NCBI RefSeq assembly: GCF_030272615.1
Contig: NC_081405.1
Location: 568,913,095 to 568,977,094, forward strand
Source of the DNA: Cryptomeria japonica
Lineage: Eukaryota; Streptophyta; Pinopsida; Cupressales; Cupressaceae
Direction: 5' to 3'
DNA: 64,000 nucleotides
The translations under genes were made by a program, and so were the position numbers. The notes under the pieces were generated by a model. That model did no database searches. It was not told where the DNA came from and saw only the letters and a list, made by a program, of their open reading frames with translations. This document shows, in pieces, positions 59,461-64,000 of this stretch (its first letter is position 1; every line of letters begins with the position of its first letter).

Positions 59461-60498
59461 GTTGGTATTTTGTTATGGTTTTGTCATTGATGTCAGCACC
59501 TACTAAAACACTAAGATCCAACAGCATTCACCAGAAAGCAAGTAACTATTGCAAAATTACTGGTATATGGTTCACCGTCAGGATATAATGATCGTCGACA
59601 CTTGGAATGATATGGAAGACACCTGGTAATGTTGAAGACATTGTATGGACACTTTGTTTTGAAGAATAAATCATAGGTATATTCATATTTGCATATTTGC
59701 TTCTACCGAAAAATAGGTCCAGGGTTACCTAGGGTTACACCGGTAGGTTTATCTTTTCCAGATCAGCATGGCACACTATGGAGATGATTAATTATTGTTT
59801 TAAATTCTTTAAGCTAACATGTTTAATCGGTTATTGCATCGGATACTATATTGTTTGTAAAATTCTTTTATTATAATATCTTGTAGAGCCGACCTACTAA
59901 AATTGGTCTTAGGTTATGGTATAAATGTAAGATTTTAATTATAAGATCAAGTGTGGAATATGAAGAAGGTATATTGTGAAGAGATATGCAAGTTTAAGCA
60001 GAGCTATATAAAAAGACATCATTTGAAGGTGAAGCTAGGGTTTTGTGAAGGCATATCAGTATTACACCGGTACTCAATCTAGCATATGAAGATTCTATTC
60101 AAGCAGTACATTCTTATTGGATTTAACCATCCAAATTGTAGTCAGTGTGACTCCCATTTGTGTTTGAGCAGTGAGCTCTAGGTGCTTGGCATTTCTGCAT
60201 ATGCAGACCCCATTTATGTACACTTACTATCTATAATAGTATCATCTGATTGTGGGTAAGGTTTCCCATCGTGGTTTTTCCCCTTACAGGGTTTCCACTT
60301 ACAAATAATAGTGTTATGTGTTTATGTTTCATGCATTAATCTTTACCGGTATAGAAATTAATTGTTAACACTGTCTACCGGCATACTTAAATGGCTTGCC
60401 GGTATTAAACATTAAGTAGGTTAAGTTTTTTTTGGTTTAAATTTATTAGACAACTGATTCACAACTCCCCCCCTCTCAGTTGTCTCTGGGACCTAACA
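59461..60498 (+). repeat. 3' LTR of Copia element Y
   Basis: This 1038-bp LTR matches the 5' LTR (1037 bp). It has a GTGG/CCAC plus CCC/GGG block at 60270-60298 and the C-loop hairpin with a 10-bp stem at 60448-60485. ATAAA follows at 60499. Confidence 0.9.
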
Positions 60499-60947
60499 AT
60501 AAATCCCTTAATTGGGTGGACGTTAATAGGTCCCTATTATAAAATCCCTTAACCAGGTAACATCTTAGCTAATGTTCTAAGTCCTCTAACTAGGCTACCT
60601 TTAATAGGGTAAAGGCAATAACCAACCTTGATCAAAATCCCTTAACTGGGTGGCACCTAACAGTGTCTTTGTAATCTCCTAATAGGGATGGCTCTTAACC
60701 GGGCGTACTCTAGAAGAGTGCAAATTTTGAGAGTTCCTACTCACATCATGGTTTTCTCCCTATTGGGTTTCCATGAGATAACTCCTTGTTGTCACTGTCA
60801 ACTTTTCATGCTTGCATATTTTTACTTCAGTGATTAAGTATATTGTTGGATCTTAGATGAATGAAGAGTTATGATAAAAGTTAAATTGTGAAATTTTGAT
60901 TAAGTGTTGATTCACGCCTCCCCTCTCAGCACCTGTTGGGACTAACA
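60499..60947 (+). repeat. Right part of the 5' LTR of Copia X
   Basis: This continues the LTR interrupted at 19570. It contains about nine short units of the type CCCTTAAC-GGGT (60504-60725), a CATGG/CCATG plus CCC/GGG hairpin block (60747-60775) and the C-loop hairpin with stem GTGTTGA/TCAGCAC (60904-60932). It ends GGACTAACA. Confidence 0.8.
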
Positions 60948-60949
60948 AT

Positions 60950-60961
60950 TGGTATCAGAGC
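60950..60961 (+). other. Primer-binding site of element X
   Basis: TGGTATCAGAGC, two bases after the LTR, is identical to the site in E. Confidence 0.92.
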
Positions 60962-61012
60962 ATAGGTCCCTAGAATTAGAAGAAGCTTAACTAGTCTAGG
61001 GAGAGATCCAAG

Positions 61013-64000
61013 ATGATGCGTAAGGAGGGTCCTAAGTTCTCTAAGGAGAAATACATTTTATGGTGTGGAAGAATGAAACTTTATCTAAGATCCTTAGGTG
61101 AACACTACGGGAACCATGTGATCACAGAATACAATGAACCTTTAGGGATTCTTACTCCTAACCAGATAAAGGAAATGCAAGATAATACTACTGCTATGGA
61201 TCTGATTGGTAGCACACTTTCAGATAATGAATTTGTTGAGGTACAAGATTTTAAAACAACTTTTTAGATATGGAATAAGATGAAGACAATCTATGAGGGA
61301 GATCCCCATGTTCAAAAGGCCAAAGTAGACAGCTTGAGAGGAAAATGTGATGAGATGAGAATGCATGAAAGTGAAAACATGGAGTAGTACAATAAGAGGA
61401 TAAAAGATGTAGTAAAATTCATTAAAAGTGTAGGAGGAAAACTGTTAGGATAACCAGTGAGCAACTAAGAAGGGGGGTGAATCAGTTGTTAACAAATTAT
61501 AACTTTTAACCTACAATATGACATTAAACAAATTCTGGTAGGAACATATACCCATAAAAAAAGCAAATTAACAATTTAACCAAAAAATCAATGTAAAGCA
61601 ACCATACCACATTATATCATGATTTGTACGTGGAAAACCCGGAGAGGGAAACACCACGGTGGGAGGCCTACCCACAGTCAGATGATACTTCTGTAGAAAG
61701 TATGTGTTACAATGAAGGGCCTACACTTGCAGGAAGGCACACTGCCTAGATCGTACTTCTCATTACAAAAGAGTCTCACTAAATACAGAGAGGCTACAAC
61801 CTTCTCAAGATAAATGGACAACAATCCAATAGAGTGAACTAGTGGAAATAGCATCTACCATGCCTGATTACAGTCTCGATTAAGCTATATGCTAGAGGAC
61901 TAAATCCTCTTCTGAATCCAATTCAATCACCAATGATCGACCAACTCCTCTGCCTGAATGCTATTACAATATTCGCACATTACATTCCTTGACCATGTCC
62001 TTTTCAATAACTGTGATACTTTACAAAGAGTTTCTACCTCTTATTTATGCAAACCCTAAGGCCTAAACCAATTAGGTTGACCATCTAAAACATATTACAA
62101 TAAGATCATTACATAATTCAATTTACAATGATATGCCATTTCGTCTCAAGATAAAAACAACAATAACAAATCCAAAAAATATCTCAAAGCATCCGGGTAA
62201 CATGTAGAGTACACACTAGCATAATACTGGTCCATAACCTAGATAGGTACTAGACCTTATCTAGTTCCACCATGCTAAAGCAAAGTCTTTGAGAACAATC
62301 AACAAACATCTTCATCATCTTGAAATCTATGAAAAAGGTGCACCAACACTAATTGTGCATCCTATCACAATTTGTCAGTGAAATCTCTATCGGTAAAGCC
62401 TTAAACTAGTACCGGTAAGGATTTACCAGAGTGAACGATAACATAAGTTACCAAGACAATACCAACTAACAAAAACATGCTCATGAAGCATATAACACGT
62501 GAAATGAAATATACTTCACTGATCCAAACATGCTGGAAGTATCCAACAGATAGTCTCTTTTGTCGGTAACACTAGATCTTCTACCGGTAACCTGTATGTT
62601 GGTAACCATCCATATCAGCTAGTGTTGACATCAATGAAAAAATATCAATGCAACACATAATCAATTCATCCATAATGCCAACAAAAACTAGAGGAGGATG
62701 ATGTGGTTAGCAAAATTATGAGAACTCTGCTACTACAATATGCCATAAGGGTCTCTACTATATAGGAGCTTAGATCCTTGGGAACAGTCAGTGTAACTCT
62801 TGACTCACTGATCGGTAAGTTGACTGCTTTTGAGTTAAGCAATTATGACAATAGCATACTAAATATTTGTGTTTCTTTCTAAGCATCCATAATGCATGCA
62901 CCCACAAGGAGAAGAAAAGAAACCGATAGTATCTCTACTACTAGAACTGGTCATTCCCATGAGAATGACAATCTTCTCTCTAAGGAATAGGAACAACATG
63001 AAATTGAAGCTCTACTAGCAAGAAGATTGCTAAGAGGTAAAGGTAAATTACCCTTAAAATTCTTCTCCTATAATAAGATAGGTCATATTACTTCAAGACC
63101 CTGACAATGATAGAGACAGGAAGGAAAATTTCAGAAGTTATAGGGACAAGAGCAAGAAGGAATTTTATCTTGCAGAAGTAGGAGTCACCGATGAAGAATC
63201 AAAGAGATCTGATAAAGATGGAAATGCTTTTGTGGTAGTCAAAGAGGACAACACAAAGAAAGGAGATATGGCATTGATTTCTAGAACAAACTGGTGTGGA
63301 GAATGGGCGATCGACAGTGTCAGCATGGAGGATTGCAATGGAGGAACAGTGAGGTTCAGAAATGATGCCCCATGTATAGTAAGAGGTAAGGGGTCTATAG
63401 CCTTGAATGATAAGACAAACTATGATGATGTCTTTTGGGTAGAAGGATTAAAGTATAGCTTGTTAAGTGTTGCACAACTTAACAATAAAGGATACCGGTT
63501 GGAGTTCAATAAAGGGATATGTAAAATAAATGACAAATATAGAAGTTTAATTTCCACTGGTAAATAGTCAAGAGGAAATTTGTTTCATCTAGACACCACC
63601 ATAGGTAATTATCTAGTGGATAAGGTAGAAGACAGTTGGTTATGGCACAAAAGATTGTTTCATGTTAATTTTGATTGCATAGATAAAATCAGTAAGGCAA
63701 AATCTGTAAGAGGTATGCCTGACATAGTAAAACCTGAAAATCCTATGTGCAAAGAGTGTCAACTAGGGAAGTTGACCGGGTCTAGCTTTAGCAGTAAAAC
63801 TTTCTCATCTGAAAGTGTGTTGGACTTAGTTCACATAGACCTATGTGGTCCCATTATAACCAACAAATTCTATGGAGGCTAGTATTTTATGTTATTCATG
63901 GATGACTTCTCAAGAATGATGTGGAGTATATTTTTTTAAAACAAATCAGAAGCTTTTCACATGTTTAAAGTGTTTAAGACTCGAGTAGAAAGAGGAACCA
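61013..64000 (+). pseudogene. Copia element X gag, protease and integrase start, broken
   Basis: Gag starts at the ATG at 61013 and runs to 61442, with stops at 61265 and near 61385. A solo LTR splits it, and it continues from 62684 in the same frame (EEDDVVSKI). The zinc knuckle near 63055 has lost its cysteines (FFSYNKIGHITSR). The protease near 63305 reads WAIDSVSMED, so the DSG motif and following residues are gone. The GAG-pre-integrase region (WLWHKRLFHVNFD, near 63640) and integrase start (DLCGPI, near 63835) remain, and the window ends inside the integrase. X resembles Y and E in gene order. Confidence 0.87.
61443..62683 (-). mobile_element. Solo Copia LTR nested in the X gag
   Basis: The 1241-bp sequence is flanked by AAAAC at 61438-61442 and 62684-62688. 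On the minus strand it starts TGTTGGCATTATGG and ends ATCCTAACA. It has the CGTGG/CCACG block (61629-61658) and the C-loop hairpin with stem CAACTGA/TTAGTTG (61462-61488). No coding sequence is present. Confidence 0.92.

Noticed and set aside
1284-64000. CRISPR array or bacterial operon
   Set aside because: The window contains plant retroelements. The repeat arrays have irregular spacing and no spacer-repeat pattern.

Overview
This window reads as intergenic DNA of a large plant genome, most likely a gymnosperm such as a conifer. That assignment is an inference: the DNA is AT-rich, I find no ordinary cellular gene, tRNA or rRNA, and almost every base belongs to nested LTR retrotransposons at different stages of decay. 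Most in-frame stops look like C-to-T changes (CAG to TAG, CGA to TGA), as expected of methylated, silenced DNA.

I name the elements W, B, A, X, Y, C, D and E. Left block, 1-18275: Copia W (only its 3' part, 1-2195) sits in Gypsy B (2196-3571, resuming at 16042). Gypsy A (3572-16041, complete LTR pair) is also inserted in B. A carries a solo Copia LTR in its 5' LTR (3781-5268, target duplication TCAAA) and a 1.27-kb terminal-inverted-repeat element in its pol (10534-11805).

Right block, 18276-64000: Copia X (5' LTR from about 18276 to 60947, then gag and pol to the window end) is split by Copia Y (19571-60498, target duplication ATAAA). Y is split by two minus-strand Tat-type Gypsy elements, C (23100-32614, lacking its 5' LTR) and D (32615-58068). 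The 5' LTR of D holds Copia E (49607-56721, target duplication GTTAT). E has two 1204-bp LTRs and an uninterrupted 1410-codon gag-pol, but its integrase catalytic glutamate is lysine. A second solo LTR (61443-62683, duplication AAAAC) lies in the X gag.

The most interesting biology lies outside the usual retroelement genes. (1) C and D both carry, antisense between pol and the 3' LTR, a two-exon gene for a plant mobile domain (PMD, MAIN-like) protein, with its own TATA box and a phase-0 intron. (2) The PMD intron of D and the 5' leader of D hold arrays of one short motif (TTAGCGCAT) in opposite orientations. The PMD intron of C instead holds six small hairpins whose stems covary. (3) All eight Copia LTR copies that include the LTR 3' end carry a C-rich-loop hairpin 12-34 nt before that end, with stems that differ between families but stay paired. 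(4) A and C are internal-deletion derivatives whose reading frames stay open near or across the deletion. (5) One deletion at about 32614 explains the missing 5' LTR of C, the missing left end of D and the missing reverse transcriptase of Y.
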